Source of the DNA: Aphanothece saxicola GSE-SYN-MK-01-06B
Lineage (GTDB): Bacteria > Cyanobacteriota > Cyanobacteriia > PCC-6307 > Cyanobiaceae
Assembly: GCA_019359745.1 (NCBI GenBank)
Contig: JAHHGT010000001.1
Location: 186,001-250,000, forward strand
Direction of reading: 5' to 3'
Length of the DNA: 64,000 nt
The first letter of the stretch is position 1; the number at the start of each line of letters is the position of its first letter. Shown piece by piece: positions 34,375 through 43,150 of this stretch. Both the position numbers and the translations under genes were made by a program. The notes below the pieces were generated by a model. It had not been told where the DNA came from, made no database searches, and saw only the letters and a list, made by a program, of their open reading frames with translations.

Positions 34375-34400
34375 CGGATCCCCCGCTGACGGGGGATCCG
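34375..34400. repeat. Perfect 11-bp inverted repeat hairpin (cggatcccccg-ctga-cgggggatccg)
   Basis: Direct reading; no T-run follows. Confidence 0.75.
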
Positions 34401-34592
34401 CCGTCTTCTGCACCGATTCCTGCGTAGGACTGAGTAGTGCCATTGCACGGGGAAAGAACCGTGAGATTTGACATTCAGGCTCAACTCATCGCCGTCAAGT
34501 CTGAGGCAACGCTGATGACTTCATTGCTATCTCAGCAACCTGCAATGGCATGGACGATCAACCCAGCTTCACTCCCTACACCACTGAGAACC

Positions 34593-34790
34593 ATGTCCAA
34601 CAAAATCGACGCCGCAGCCAAAGATGCTGAAGGCAAAATCCAGTCCGCCGTCGGCTCCATCACCGGCGACAAGGGCCAGCAAATCAAAGGAGAAGCCAAG
34701 CAAGTTCAGGCCGATGCCATGAAGGCGGACGCCAAAGTGAAAGACGAAGCCAAGAAGGCTGCCAGGAAGGTTGAAGACGCCACCGAATAG
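34593..34790 (+). CDS. CsbD-family stress-response protein
   Basis: MSNKIDAAAKDAEGKIQSAVGSITGDKGQQIKGEAKQVQADAMKADAKVKDEAKKAARK. Confidence 0.9.
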   Translation: MSNKIDAAAKDAEGKIQSAVGSITGDKGQQIKGEAKQVQADAMKADAKVKDEAKKAARKVEDATE

Positions 34791-34929
34791 TCAGCCAGCC
34801 GGCACCTGTTGGGATCCCATAGGGACCAGTCTCCATAGCAGGATTCTGACAGGCGTCAGTCAACCCGTGACCAGTTCATAATTCGCCATCAGGTTCAGTA
34901 GTACCTAATCATCTGTGGCCAAGACCATG

Positions 34930-34952
34930 CCGGGGAGTCCATTACTCCCCGG
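34930..34952 (+). terminator. Hairpin downstream of csbD-like gene
   Basis: ccggggagt-ccatt-actccccgg followed by attcttcc. Confidence 0.5.
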
Positions 34953-35125
34953 ATTCTTCCGTATCACCTCACGTGTTGGCTGGCTCAGCTCACGTTGACG
35001 TGATGTCTGGATGCACCTGCTGGATGCGTCCACCCTGAGGTCATCAGACCGTGTCCTGGGATCACCCGGACTGGCGGGATTGTGGCGACCTTGTTCGAGA
35101 TCTTTCCTCCCACACTTCGAAGACA

Positions 35126-37231
35126 ATGGATCCCAAGTCCAACGCCCCCATCCCAGGCGACGCGCCCGCCAACCATCTGTCGCAGCCGGCTGAGACCCAT
35201 CAAAGCGTCGAAGTGCTGGCTGACACGATCACAACAAATCACGGGATTCCGATTGCCGACAATCAGAACACGCTCCTGGCCGGAGTGCGTGGTCCGGCGC
35301 TGCTGGAAGACTTTATCCTGCGTGAGAAGCTCACCCATTTTGACCACGAGCGCATCCCCGAGCGGGTCGTCCATGCACGAGGATCCGGAGCCCATGGCTA
35401 CTTTGAGCTCTACGAGTCGCTGGCGGATATCACCAAGGCCGCGTTCCTGAGCGACCCGGCTGTGAAGACGGATGTCTTCGCTCGATTCTCCACGGTGGCT
35501 GGCAGTTCAGGCTCAGGAGATCTGGCGCGAGATGTGCGTGGCTTTGCCGTCAAATTCTATACATCAGAAGGTATTTACGATCTGGTTGGGAACAATATTC
35601 CTGTCTTTTTTGTTCAGGATGCCATGAAGTTTCCTGATCTTGCCCATGCCGTCAAGCCGGAGCCTGATCGGGGGTTCCCGCAGGCTTCCTCAGCACACGA
35701 CACCTTCTGGGATTTTGTCAGCTTGAGTCCGGAGTCCATGCACATGCTGCTCTGGACGATGTCGGATCGTGCGATCCCGCGCTCCTTGAGGATGATCGAG
35801 GGCTTTGGTGTCCACACCTTCCGCATGGTCAACGCGGCCGGTGAGTCGAATTTTGTCAAGTTTCACTGGCGCCCCAAGCTTGGTCTGCAATCCGTGCTTT
35901 GGGACGAAGCGGTGACCATCAATGGCGCCGATCCCGATTATCACCGTCGAGATCTCTGGGAGGCGATCGATCAGGGCGATTTCCCCGAATGGGAGTTTGG
36001 CGTTCAAGTCATCAGTGAAGCAACAGCGACATCCCTGGACTTCGATGTGCTTGATCCAACCAAACTGATCCCAGAGGAACGCGTTCCCGTGAGGATCGTT
36101 GGCAAGATTGTGCTCAACCGCAATGTGGGCAACTTCTTTTCGGAGACGGAACAGGTGGCGTTCCTGCCCACCAATCTGCCGCCGGGTATTGAATTCTCGA
36201 ATGATCCCCTGCTCCAGGGACGCTTGCATTCCTACCAGGACACCCAGATCACGCGCCTGGGCGGACCCAATTTCCATCAGCTCCCGATCAATGCGGCGCG
36301 ATGCCCGATGCACAACTTTCAGCGAGATGGCATGCATCAGATGAAAGTACCTGAGGGTCGCGTCAGTTATGAACCGAACTCGCTCGATCAAGGGGTGCCT
36401 CGCGAAAATCCAGATCGTGGCGTGACCAGCTTTCCTGAGCAGATGGATGGTGAAAAGATGCGTCAGCGCGCCTCCACCTTCGCTGATCATTATTCCCAAG
36501 CCCGACTCTTCTTTCGTTCGGTCACCAAGCCAGAACAAGCCCACATCATCGATGCCTTCGCCTTTGAACTCTCCAAGGTGCAGGTGAAGGCCATCAGAAC
36601 CAGGATGCTGGGGCATCTCGCGATCATTGACCCGGACCTTCACGCCCAGGTGGAGGCGTCAATCGGCATGCAAGGGGAGGCGGACACGATCACCCCCGCC
36701 GTCAAGCCCCGCGATCTGACGCCCTCGCCGGCCCTCAGCATCCTGGCCAAGGCCGAACCGACCCTGAAGGGCCGCAAGGTGGGCGTGCTCCTGCTGGATG
36801 GATTTGATCCCGCCCTGCTGACGGCCCTGAAGGACAGTGTCAAACGGGAGAAGGCGTCGCTTTTCCTTGTCGCCAACTCCATCGCCGGTGCGACGGACGC
36901 CAGCGGCAAGCTTGTGCCAGCCGATGGTGCCCTGAGCGGCTCCCCGTCCGTCTTCTTCGACTCGGTGGCCATCCTGGCCCCGAAGGATCCACCGAAGGCG
37001 CTGCCCCTGGCCGCTGTCACCACCGAATGGCTGGAGAAGGCGTTCAACCACCGCAAGGTGATGGCCTACAGCTCGGGCGCCAAGACCATCCTTGATCGCA
37101 CCCACATCGCTCCCGATTCTGGCGTGGTGCTGCTGTCCGGAGCCAGCAGCGTGGCTGGTTACATCAACGCGGCCAAACATGGCCGCCTCTGGGATCGCGA
37201 GCTGGCTGGCGAGGAGGGGGCTGATGCTTGA
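35126..37231 (+). CDS. katE: Large-subunit (HPII/KatE-type) catalase with C-terminal GATase1-like domain
   Basis: GIPIADNQNTLLAGVRGPALLEDFILREKLTHFDHERIPERVVHARGSGAHGYFELY; VARFSTVAGSSGSGDLARDVRGFAVKFYT-type motif; C-terminal KVGVLLLDGFDPALLTALKD; 702 codons. Confidence 0.95.
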   Translation: MDPKSNAPIPGDAPANHLSQPAETHQSVEVLADTITTNHGIPIADNQNTLLAGVRGPALLEDFILREKLTHFDHERIPERVVHARGSGAHGYFELYESLADITKAAFLSDPAVKTDVFARFSTVAGSSGSGDLARDVRGFAVKFYTSEGIYDLVGNNIPVFFVQDAMKFPDLAHAVKPEPDRGFPQASSAHDTFWDFVSLSPESMHMLLWTMSDRAIPRSLRMIEGFGVHTFRMVNAAGESNFVKFHWRPKLGLQSVLWDEAVTINGADPDYHRRDLWEAIDQGDFPEWEFGVQVISEATATSLDFDVLDPTKLIPEERVPVRIVGKIVLNRNVGNFFSETEQVAFLPTNLPPGIEFSNDPLLQGRLHSYQDTQITRLGGPNFHQLPINAARCPMHNFQRDGMHQMKVPEGRVSYEPNSLDQGVPRENPDRGVTSFPEQMDGEKMRQRASTFADHYSQARLFFRSVTKPEQAHIIDAFAFELSKVQVKAIRTRMLGHLAIIDPDLHAQVEASIGMQGEADTITPAVKPRDLTPSPALSILAKAEPTLKGRKVGVLLLDGFDPALLTALKDSVKREKASLFLVANSIAGATDASGKLVPADGALSGSPSVFFDSVAILAPKDPPKALPLAAVTTEWLEKAFNHRKVMAYSSGAKTILDRTHIAPDSGVVLLSGASSVAGYINAAKHGRLWDRELAGEEGADA

Positions 37232-38243
37232 CACGCCGTCGCGGCTCGCCCCCGCCATTGCCACCGTCGTCAGGCCCGTCCCATTCCCGTTGCCCGATGG
37301 ATTGAGTGTCCGTGAAGTGATGCTCAAACTGATCGCCGCTGGCCTGGACACGCTGCCGCTGCCGGGCAGCGGGGCCACCCTGGAGCGCTGGCGCGCCCTG
37401 GCGGAGATCGGTTCGCTCGACCTCTCTCTGGCCAAGCTCTATGAGGGCCACACCGACGCGGCGGCCATTCTTGCCGAGCTGCGCGGCAGGACGGCCGACG
37501 GCCTGTGGGGCGTCTGGGCTGCCGAAGACCCGCGCTTCCGGTTGGTTTACCGCCAGGACGGCCAGAGCGGTCAACTGGTTGGTCAGAAGCCCTGGTGTTC
37601 CGGTGCCTCCGTGGTGGATCACGCCCTTGTCACCGCCTGGACAGAGGCGAACAAGCCGCTGCTGCTGCAGGTAAAGTTGGATCACAGTGCCGTCACCCTT
37701 CAGAGCGACGGCTGGAAGGCCGTCGGCATGGCCGCCTCCGAGTGCGGGGTGGTGACCTTTGACGGGGTCCCTGCCAGCCCTGTTGGTCTGGCCGGGGACT
37801 ACGCCGCGCGTCCAGGTTTCTGGCAAGGAGCCGCGGGTATCGCCGCCGTCTGGTACGGCGCCGCCTGCGCCATCGCCTCGACCCTGGCCGCATCGACGCT
37901 GGTGGAACGGGATCCCCACGCCGCCGCCCATCTCGGTGCCGTCGATGCCGTCTTGCGTGGGAGTCGGGCGCTGCTGGTGGAGACGGCCGCCTGGATCGAT
38001 GCCCATCCCCAGACCGATGCCTTCGCCGCCGCCTTGCGCGTCAGGGCCAGCGTCGAAGCGGCGGCGAGCGAGGTGATCGGCCGCACCGGTCGCGCCCTGG
38101 GGGCCGCGCCGCTCTGTGCCATGGCCGTGCATGCGCAGCGCTGCGCGGATCTTCCCGTCTTTCTGCGCCAGAGCCATGCCGAACGGGATGGTGCGCTCCT
38201 CGGGCGCAGCGTGGCGGGCCACGTGGATGGGTGGCTCCTATGA
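37224..38243 (+). CDS. Acyl-CoA-dehydrogenase-like protein (short, 339 aa)
   Basis: GLWGVWAAEDPRFRLVYRQDGQSGQLVGQKPWCSGASVVDHALVTAW...GRTGRALGAAPLCAMAVHAQRCADLPVFLRQSHAERD; 8-nt overlap with katE. Confidence 0.7.
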   Translation: MLDTPSRLAPAIATVVRPVPFPLPDGLSVREVMLKLIAAGLDTLPLPGSGATLERWRALAEIGSLDLSLAKLYEGHTDAAAILAELRGRTADGLWGVWAAEDPRFRLVYRQDGQSGQLVGQKPWCSGASVVDHALVTAWTEANKPLLLQVKLDHSAVTLQSDGWKAVGMAASECGVVTFDGVPASPVGLAGDYAARPGFWQGAAGIAAVWYGAACAIASTLAASTLVERDPHAAAHLGAVDAVLRGSRALLVETAAWIDAHPQTDAFAAALRVRASVEAAASEVIGRTGRALGAAPLCAMAVHAQRCADLPVFLRQSHAERDGALLGRSVAGHVDGWLL

Positions 38244-39367
38244 GCACGCTGTCCGCAAGGCTCAACGCCAACACGGTTGCGTTCCCTGTTCCCCATGGGC
38301 GCCTGCGTGCCTGTGTCGTCATACCGGTCCGCAACGAGCAGGCGGTTCTTTCCGGCGTCATCGCTGCCCTTGCCGCCCAGCGGGACTTGAAGGGCGAGGC
38401 GCTGGACGCCCACGATTTCGAAGTCCTGCTGTTGCTCAACAACTGCACCGACGCCACGGCGGCTGTGGCCGAGTCTTTGCAGCAGCGTTTTCCCCAGTTG
38501 GCGCTGCATGTCGCCCAGGTCAACTTTGACCCCCATGAGGCCCATGTGGGCCGGGCGCGTCAGTCCCTGTTTGATGTCGCTTTTCAGCGCTTTGAGCGAC
38601 TGAATCGCCCCGCCGGCCTGATCCTTTCCACCGACGCGGATTCGCGTCCGGCCCCCGACTGGATTGCTCAGAACGCGCTGGAGGTCGCGGCCGGCGTCGA
38701 CGGTGTGGGGGGCTGGATCAGCCTCGACCGCGTCGAACGCTTGGAACTGCCCGCCGGAGTCCGCCGGCTGTTTTCGCTGGATGTCATGTATCGCCGTGCC
38801 CTTGAGGAGCTGCGCTCTCTCTACGCACCGCAGCTTCATGATCCCTTCCCGCGCCACCATCAGCATTTCGGCGCCAGCATCGCCGTCACGGCGGCGGCCT
38901 ACGGGCGTGCCGGCGGTATGCCCCTGCGGGCTTCCAGCGAAGACGTGGCTCTGTACCAGGCCGTTCTGGACAGCGGCGGGCGCTTTCGCCACAGCTTTCG
39001 GGTGCGGGTGGTGACCTCGGCGCGCATGGTGGGGAGAGCCCAGCGCGGCCTGGCGGATGCGATCCAGGCGTGGAATGGCCTGGTCGGCGCGGCATCCCCG
39101 GTGTTCGTGGAACCGGCCCATGCTGCCGAGGAACGGTTGGCCCGGCTTGGCCTCTGGTGCTTCCACCATCCCGGTGTCAACCCGCCGCCCGCGTTGACCG
39201 TCACGCCCGAGGTGACGATGGCCGGCAGGGGACAGGAGATCGGTGCGGCCATCAGGGGGTTGCGCACAAGAAGTTCGGCCTTGTTGCGGCTCCCCTTCAG
39301 GGCTCGGTTGGCCGCTGTCCGTCTGTGGATGAAGGCCCCTGCGGACCGGGGCCGGGTGCTGGCATGA
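38240..39367 (+). CDS. Glycosyltransferase family 2 protein
   Basis: ACVVIPVRNEQAVLSGVIAALAAQ; LLLLNNCTDATAAVAESL; LILSTDADSRPAPDWI; 4-nt overlap upstream. Confidence 0.87.
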   Translation: MSTLSARLNANTVAFPVPHGRLRACVVIPVRNEQAVLSGVIAALAAQRDLKGEALDAHDFEVLLLLNNCTDATAAVAESLQQRFPQLALHVAQVNFDPHEAHVGRARQSLFDVAFQRFERLNRPAGLILSTDADSRPAPDWIAQNALEVAAGVDGVGGWISLDRVERLELPAGVRRLFSLDVMYRRALEELRSLYAPQLHDPFPRHHQHFGASIAVTAAAYGRAGGMPLRASSEDVALYQAVLDSGGRFRHSFRVRVVTSARMVGRAQRGLADAIQAWNGLVGAASPVFVEPAHAAEERLARLGLWCFHHPGVNPPPALTVTPEVTMAGRGQEIGAAIRGLRTRSSALLRLPFRARLAAVRLWMKAPADRGRVLA

Positions 39368-40119
39368 AGGAGCTTTCCCTGCTTGCCGACGTGGAGCGGC
39401 ATCCCCTGGTTCCTTGCGAGGCCGTGGCGACGCTGGGCCGTGTTGTGCTCCTGGCGCCCCATCCCGACGACGAGGCGCTGGGTTGCGGTGGTCTGCTGGC
39501 CCTGCTGGCGGACGGGAACCAACGGGCCCACGTCATTGTGATGACGGATGGCAGCCGTTCCCACCCCCACTCACGGGTCTACCCAGCCGCCCGCCTGGCT
39601 GCGCTGCGCAGCGCAGAAACACTGGCGGCTCTGGCCGTGCTGGGTTACCCACCGAGTGCCGTGACGTTCATGGGCTTCGAAGACGGTGCGCTGCCTGCCG
39701 ATGACACGTCCTGCTTCGGGGCTGCGGCTTCCCGCTTGCGGGAACTGCTGATCGTGCATTCACCGGACACGATCGTCTTGCCCTGGCGTCGTGATGCCCA
39801 TGCGGACCACCAATCGACCTGGCAATTGTGCCGGGCGGCGGCCTCCGGGCTCTCGGTCACATTCCGCTGGCTGGAGTACCCCGTCTGGGCATGGGCGTCA
39901 ACGGATGCCCACGCTGTTCCACCCCAGGCCACGGAAGCCAATGTATGGCTTCTGGACATCGCTGCAGCGCAGAAGCGCAAACGGCTCGCCATTGCCCAAT
40001 ACAGATCACAGCTGGGAACTGTGGTCAAAGACGACGCGAGCGGCTTCAGCCTGGAACCGTCAATGCTTGCCCATTTCCACAAACCCTGGGAGCTCTATCT
40101 GGTGCCACACCATGGCTGA
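39364..40119 (+). CDS. PIG-L (LmbE-like) family deacetylase
   Basis: VVLLAPHPDDEALGCGGLLALL; DAHADHQSTWQ; 4-nt overlap upstream. Confidence 0.9.
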   Translation: MKELSLLADVERHPLVPCEAVATLGRVVLLAPHPDDEALGCGGLLALLADGNQRAHVIVMTDGSRSHPHSRVYPAARLAALRSAETLAALAVLGYPPSAVTFMGFEDGALPADDTSCFGAAASRLRELLIVHSPDTIVLPWRRDAHADHQSTWQLCRAAASGLSVTFRWLEYPVWAWASTDAHAVPPQATEANVWLLDIAAAQKRKRLAIAQYRSQLGTVVKDDASGFSLEPSMLAHFHKPWELYLVPHHG

Positions 40120-40726
40120 CGACACACCCATCATTGAGCCGGTGCTGGGGGCCAGCGGGTCGGTGGTTCCGGATCATTTCGATCAACTCTATGCCGCCAA
40201 TGCGGATCCCTGGGACTTCGAGACCAGCACCTATGAAGCTGAGAAGTATGCCGCAACGTTGGCTTCACTGCCGCTGCCGAACTATGTGAATGGCTTGGAA
40301 CTTGGTTGCTCCATCGGTGTGCTCACCCAGCTGCTGGCGGAGCGTTGTTGGAATCTGCTCGCCACGGATGTCTGCGCCTTGGCGCTGTCAACAGCCCGTT
40401 CCCGATGCGAGAACTTACCGAACGTCCGCTGTGAACACTACGAACTTCCCCATCACTATCCCCAAGGTGAGTTCGATCTGATTGTCGTGTCTGAACTTGG
40501 CTATTATTTCTCAACGAATGACCTTGAACTCCTGCGTGCCAGCATTGCTGATTCTCTGGTCGCCGAGGGGCACCTTCTGCTGGTCCATTTCACCGGTGCA
40601 ACCAGTTATCCCCTGACGGCAGCCGAAGTGCACCGCAGTTTTCTCGACTGGCCTGATCGCCCCTGGATCAGTGTGCATCACCAGATGGAGAAGGAGTACT
40701 GCATGGACGTCCTTCAGAAGCGCTGA
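40112..40726 (+). CDS. NodS-like SAM-dependent methyltransferase
   Basis: HFDQLYAANADPWDFETSTYEAEKYAATLASLP; GLELGCSIGVLTQLLAERC; FDLIVVSELGYYFS; 8-nt overlap upstream. Confidence 0.88.
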   Translation: MADDTPIIEPVLGASGSVVPDHFDQLYAANADPWDFETSTYEAEKYAATLASLPLPNYVNGLELGCSIGVLTQLLAERCWNLLATDVCALALSTARSRCENLPNVRCEHYELPHHYPQGEFDLIVVSELGYYFSTNDLELLRASIADSLVAEGHLLLVHFTGATSYPLTAAEVHRSFLDWPDRPWISVHHQMEKEYCMDVLQKR

Positions 40727-40794
40727 GAGGTCGTCCCTGGGCACACAGGCAGATCCTCAGAGCGCTGCGATGGCCGTCGTGGTAAGCCACGAAA

Positions 40795-40837
40795 AGGGGG
40801 GCAAAGCCCCCCCAATCCTCACCCCCCAGGGGTGAGG
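40795..40837 (-). terminator. Tandem hairpins downstream of pstS
   Basis: Minus strand CCTCACCCCTGGGGGGTGAGG then GGGGGGGCTTTGCCCCCCTTTTC. Confidence 0.75.
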
Positions 40838-40850
40838 CCATGGACCGGCT

Positions 40851-41858
40851 TCACTTACCGATCTTGGCCACTTCGGCGCGGGCCCGTGCCAGCACCGCAC
40901 CGGTGAGGGGCACGTAATCCAGCGACTTGGCGATCCCCTGACCCTTGGGCGAGAGGCCCCAGGTCAGAAACTGCCGAACGGTCGCGGCCTTGTCGCCATT
41001 GCCGCGCTGGTAGGCCAGAACCCAGGTGAAGGAAGCGATCGGGAAGGCGTTGGCACCGGCCGGGTTGCAGTCTTCACCGCCCAGGCGGGCATCCAGCTTG
41101 ACGCTGTTGAGGGCGGCGGCACCGGTGATGTCGTTGGCCATCACGAACTTGCCGGCCTTGTTTTGCACGGCAGCAGGCGTGATCTTGCCTTTGACAAAGG
41201 CCTGGTTGAGGTAACCGATCGAGCCAGGAGTGTTCTGGATCACACCAGCCACACCCTCATTGCCCTTGCCGCCGACGCCCACGGGCCACTTGACGGCTTT
41301 GCCGGTGCCCACCTTGCTCTTCCACTCGGGTGAGAAGCAGGACAGGGAGTTGGTGAAGACGTAGGTGGTGCCGGAACCATCGGAGCGGTGGGCCACCGTG
41401 ATCGGGCCCTTGCCGCACTTCAGTTGGTCCCAGGTCTTGATTTTGCCAAGGAAGATATCGGCCACCTGGCGCTGGGTGAGCTTCAGATTCTTGCAGCCGG
41501 GATTGTTGTAGGCCGGGGTGACCGTGCCGCCCATCATCGGGATCTGCAGGGCGCCGCGCTGGGCGGTCACCCCCTTGGTGAACTCCCCTTTGGAGGCGCT
41601 CAGCTCCTCATCGGTCGCGCCGAAGTCGACACTGCCGGCATGGAACTGGCGAACGCCGGCGCCGGATCCGACCGACTGGTAGTTGACCTGCCTCTTGGTT
41701 TGCTTGGCAAACTCAACGGCCCAGCGCTGGTAGGCCGGAGCGGGAAAGGTGGCCCCGGCTCCACTGATGGAATTGCTCTGGGCAATCACCGGAACCGCCA
41801 GTCCAGCGGTGACAGCACCGGCGGCGGAGAGAATCAGGGCCTTCTTCGCGAAGGTCAT
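40851..41858 (-). CDS. pstS: Phosphate ABC transporter substrate-binding protein
   Basis: ISGAGATFPAPAYQRWAVEFAK; YQSVGSGAGVRQFHAGSVDFGATDEEL; VAHRSDGSGTTYVFTNSL. Confidence 0.95.
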   Translation of the reverse strand: MTFAKKALILSAAGAVTAGLAVPVIAQSNSISGAGATFPAPAYQRWAVEFAKQTKRQVNYQSVGSGAGVRQFHAGSVDFGATDEELSASKGEFTKGVTAQRGALQIPMMGGTVTPAYNNPGCKNLKLTQRQVADIFLGKIKTWDQLKCGKGPITVAHRSDGSGTTYVFTNSLSCFSPEWKSKVGTGKAVKWPVGVGGKGNEGVAGVIQNTPGSIGYLNQAFVKGKITPAAVQNKAGKFVMANDITGAAALNSVKLDARLGGEDCNPAGANAFPIASFTWVLAYQRGNGDKAATVRQFLTWGLSPKGQGIAKSLDYVPLTGAVLARARAEVAKIGK

Positions 41859-41911
41859 CAGAAATGCCAATTGTGGAGCAGGTTATGAATAGCAACCCAC
41901 TCCACCCATTC

Positions 41912-41941
41912 GTGTTATGGGCAGGTTAACGGGTCTTGAAG
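41912..41941 (-). promoter_or_regulatory. Candidate Pho box: CTTCAAGA-ccc-GTTAACCT-gcc-CATAACAC
   Basis: 8-mers at 11-bp period upstream of pstS on its coding strand; resembles cyanobacterial PhoB/SphR repeats (PyTTAAPyPyT-like). Confidence 0.6.
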
Positions 41942-42041
41942 GATGGCTCTGGCCTGATGCCTTCCTGCATCCGGGATGACGACCCACGCCTGGATCCGCC
42001 GTGGGCACCACTCCCCACGGGCGGAGGGGCCCGCCCACCCC

Positions 42042-42150
42042 ATGTCCCGGATCCCCGTCACGGTGCTTGTCGGTTGCCCCGGTGCCGGCAAGACCACCTG
42101 CTGAACCACATCCTCGGCAACCGGCAGGGGCTGCGCATCGCCGGGGGCTG
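42042..42150 (+). pseudogene. CobW/P47K-type GTPase N-terminal remnant, frameshifted and truncated
   Basis: MSRIPVTVLVGCPGAGKTT then 1-nt frameshift to LLNHILGNRQGLRIA; no continuation. Confidence 0.75.
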
Positions 42151-42209
42151 CACGACAGCCGTGGGTTCGTCCCGTCGGGGCCGGGAGGGGCCACCGACAC
42201 CAGGAATCT

Positions 42210-42428
42210 TCAGGATTCGTCTGCCTCGATCCGCACCCACAGGCTGCGCTTGGGCTCCAGGGTTTCCAGCAGTTCCAGGTGCTCGGCCGTGACGGCCCTG
42301 GCCTCGTCCATGCGGCCATTCAGCGACAAGTGGGACAGACGGTTCATGCACCAGTCCCGTTGCTGGGTAAGGGCCAGGAGGCGTTGCAGCTGGGCGTCAT
42401 CGTCTGACCAGGAAACACTTGTGATCAT
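42210..42428 (-). CDS. Hypothetical protein
   Basis: MITSVSWSDDDAQLQRLLALTQQRDWCMNRLSHLSLNGRMDEARAVTAEHLELLETLEPKRSLWVRIEADES. Confidence 0.5.
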   Translation of the reverse strand: MITSVSWSDDDAQLQRLLALTQQRDWCMNRLSHLSLNGRMDEARAVTAEHLELLETLEPKRSLWVRIEADES

Positions 42429-42534
42429 CGACAGCGGATCGGCAACCACCAATCTGTTGATCGCTCGCCAGTTGAGGTTCACGAAGTACACAGCAGACGG
42501 TGTCTTTGCTGACCCTGGATGGAGCCCGTAGCCA

Positions 42535-43143
42535 ATGTCACATCAGAATGTGTGGATTGACCAGCGGCATCATCTGGCCCTGGCTAGGTGTAGGAATGCT
42601 GTCCCTGCCATCGCTGTGAAAGAGCTCACCAGCGCCATCAATCAACATCTGGCCGCTGAGTTTCAGGCCGGCCACACCTATCTGGCCATGTCGATCTGGC
42701 TGCGTGAGAAGGATCTGGCTGGTTTTTCCACCTACATGCACGACAAGAGCCAGGAGGAGCGCGACCATGCAGCCCGCATGATTGCCTACCTGGTGGACAG
42801 CGACGAACAGGTGGAATTGCCCACGATCGAGGCCCCGGAACGCAGCTGGCCGTCGGTGCAGACCCTGTTCGACCAGGTCTATGACATGGAAAAGGGGGTC
42901 ACCGCCTCGATCAACCGGCTTTACGCCATGGCCGAAACCGTGGGTGAGCGCAGCGCCACCGCCATGCTCGATTGGTTCGTGGCCGAACAGCTCCAGGAGG
43001 AAGCCGAAGCCCGCTTCGTGCGCAAGCGTCTGCGCCTGGCCGGCGACAACAGTGCTGCCCTGCTGCTGCTCGACCAGCAGTTCCTCGAAGGGACTGCCCT
43101 GACCCACGTCAAGGGCGGTCTCAGTGGCACCAGGGGGGCCTGA
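42535..43143 (+). CDS. Ferritin (start may be GTG near 42616)
   Basis: ELTSAINQHLAAEFQAGHTYLAMSIWLREKDLAGFSTYMHDKSQEERDHAARMIAYLVDSDEQVELPTIEAP. Confidence 0.93.
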   Translation: MSHQNVWIDQRHHLALARCRNAVPAIAVKELTSAINQHLAAEFQAGHTYLAMSIWLREKDLAGFSTYMHDKSQEERDHAARMIAYLVDSDEQVELPTIEAPERSWPSVQTLFDQVYDMEKGVTASINRLYAMAETVGERSATAMLDWFVAEQLQEEAEARFVRKRLRLAGDNSAALLLLDQQFLEGTALTHVKGGLSGTRGA

Positions 43144-43150
43144 CGCGCCG

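Noticed and set aside
37224-40726. Mycothiol/bacillithiol or true Nod-factor biosynthesis
   Set aside because: A PIG-L deacetylase is present, but no MshC/BshC-type ligase, NodA acyltransferase or chitin-synthase-like membrane GT was recognised.
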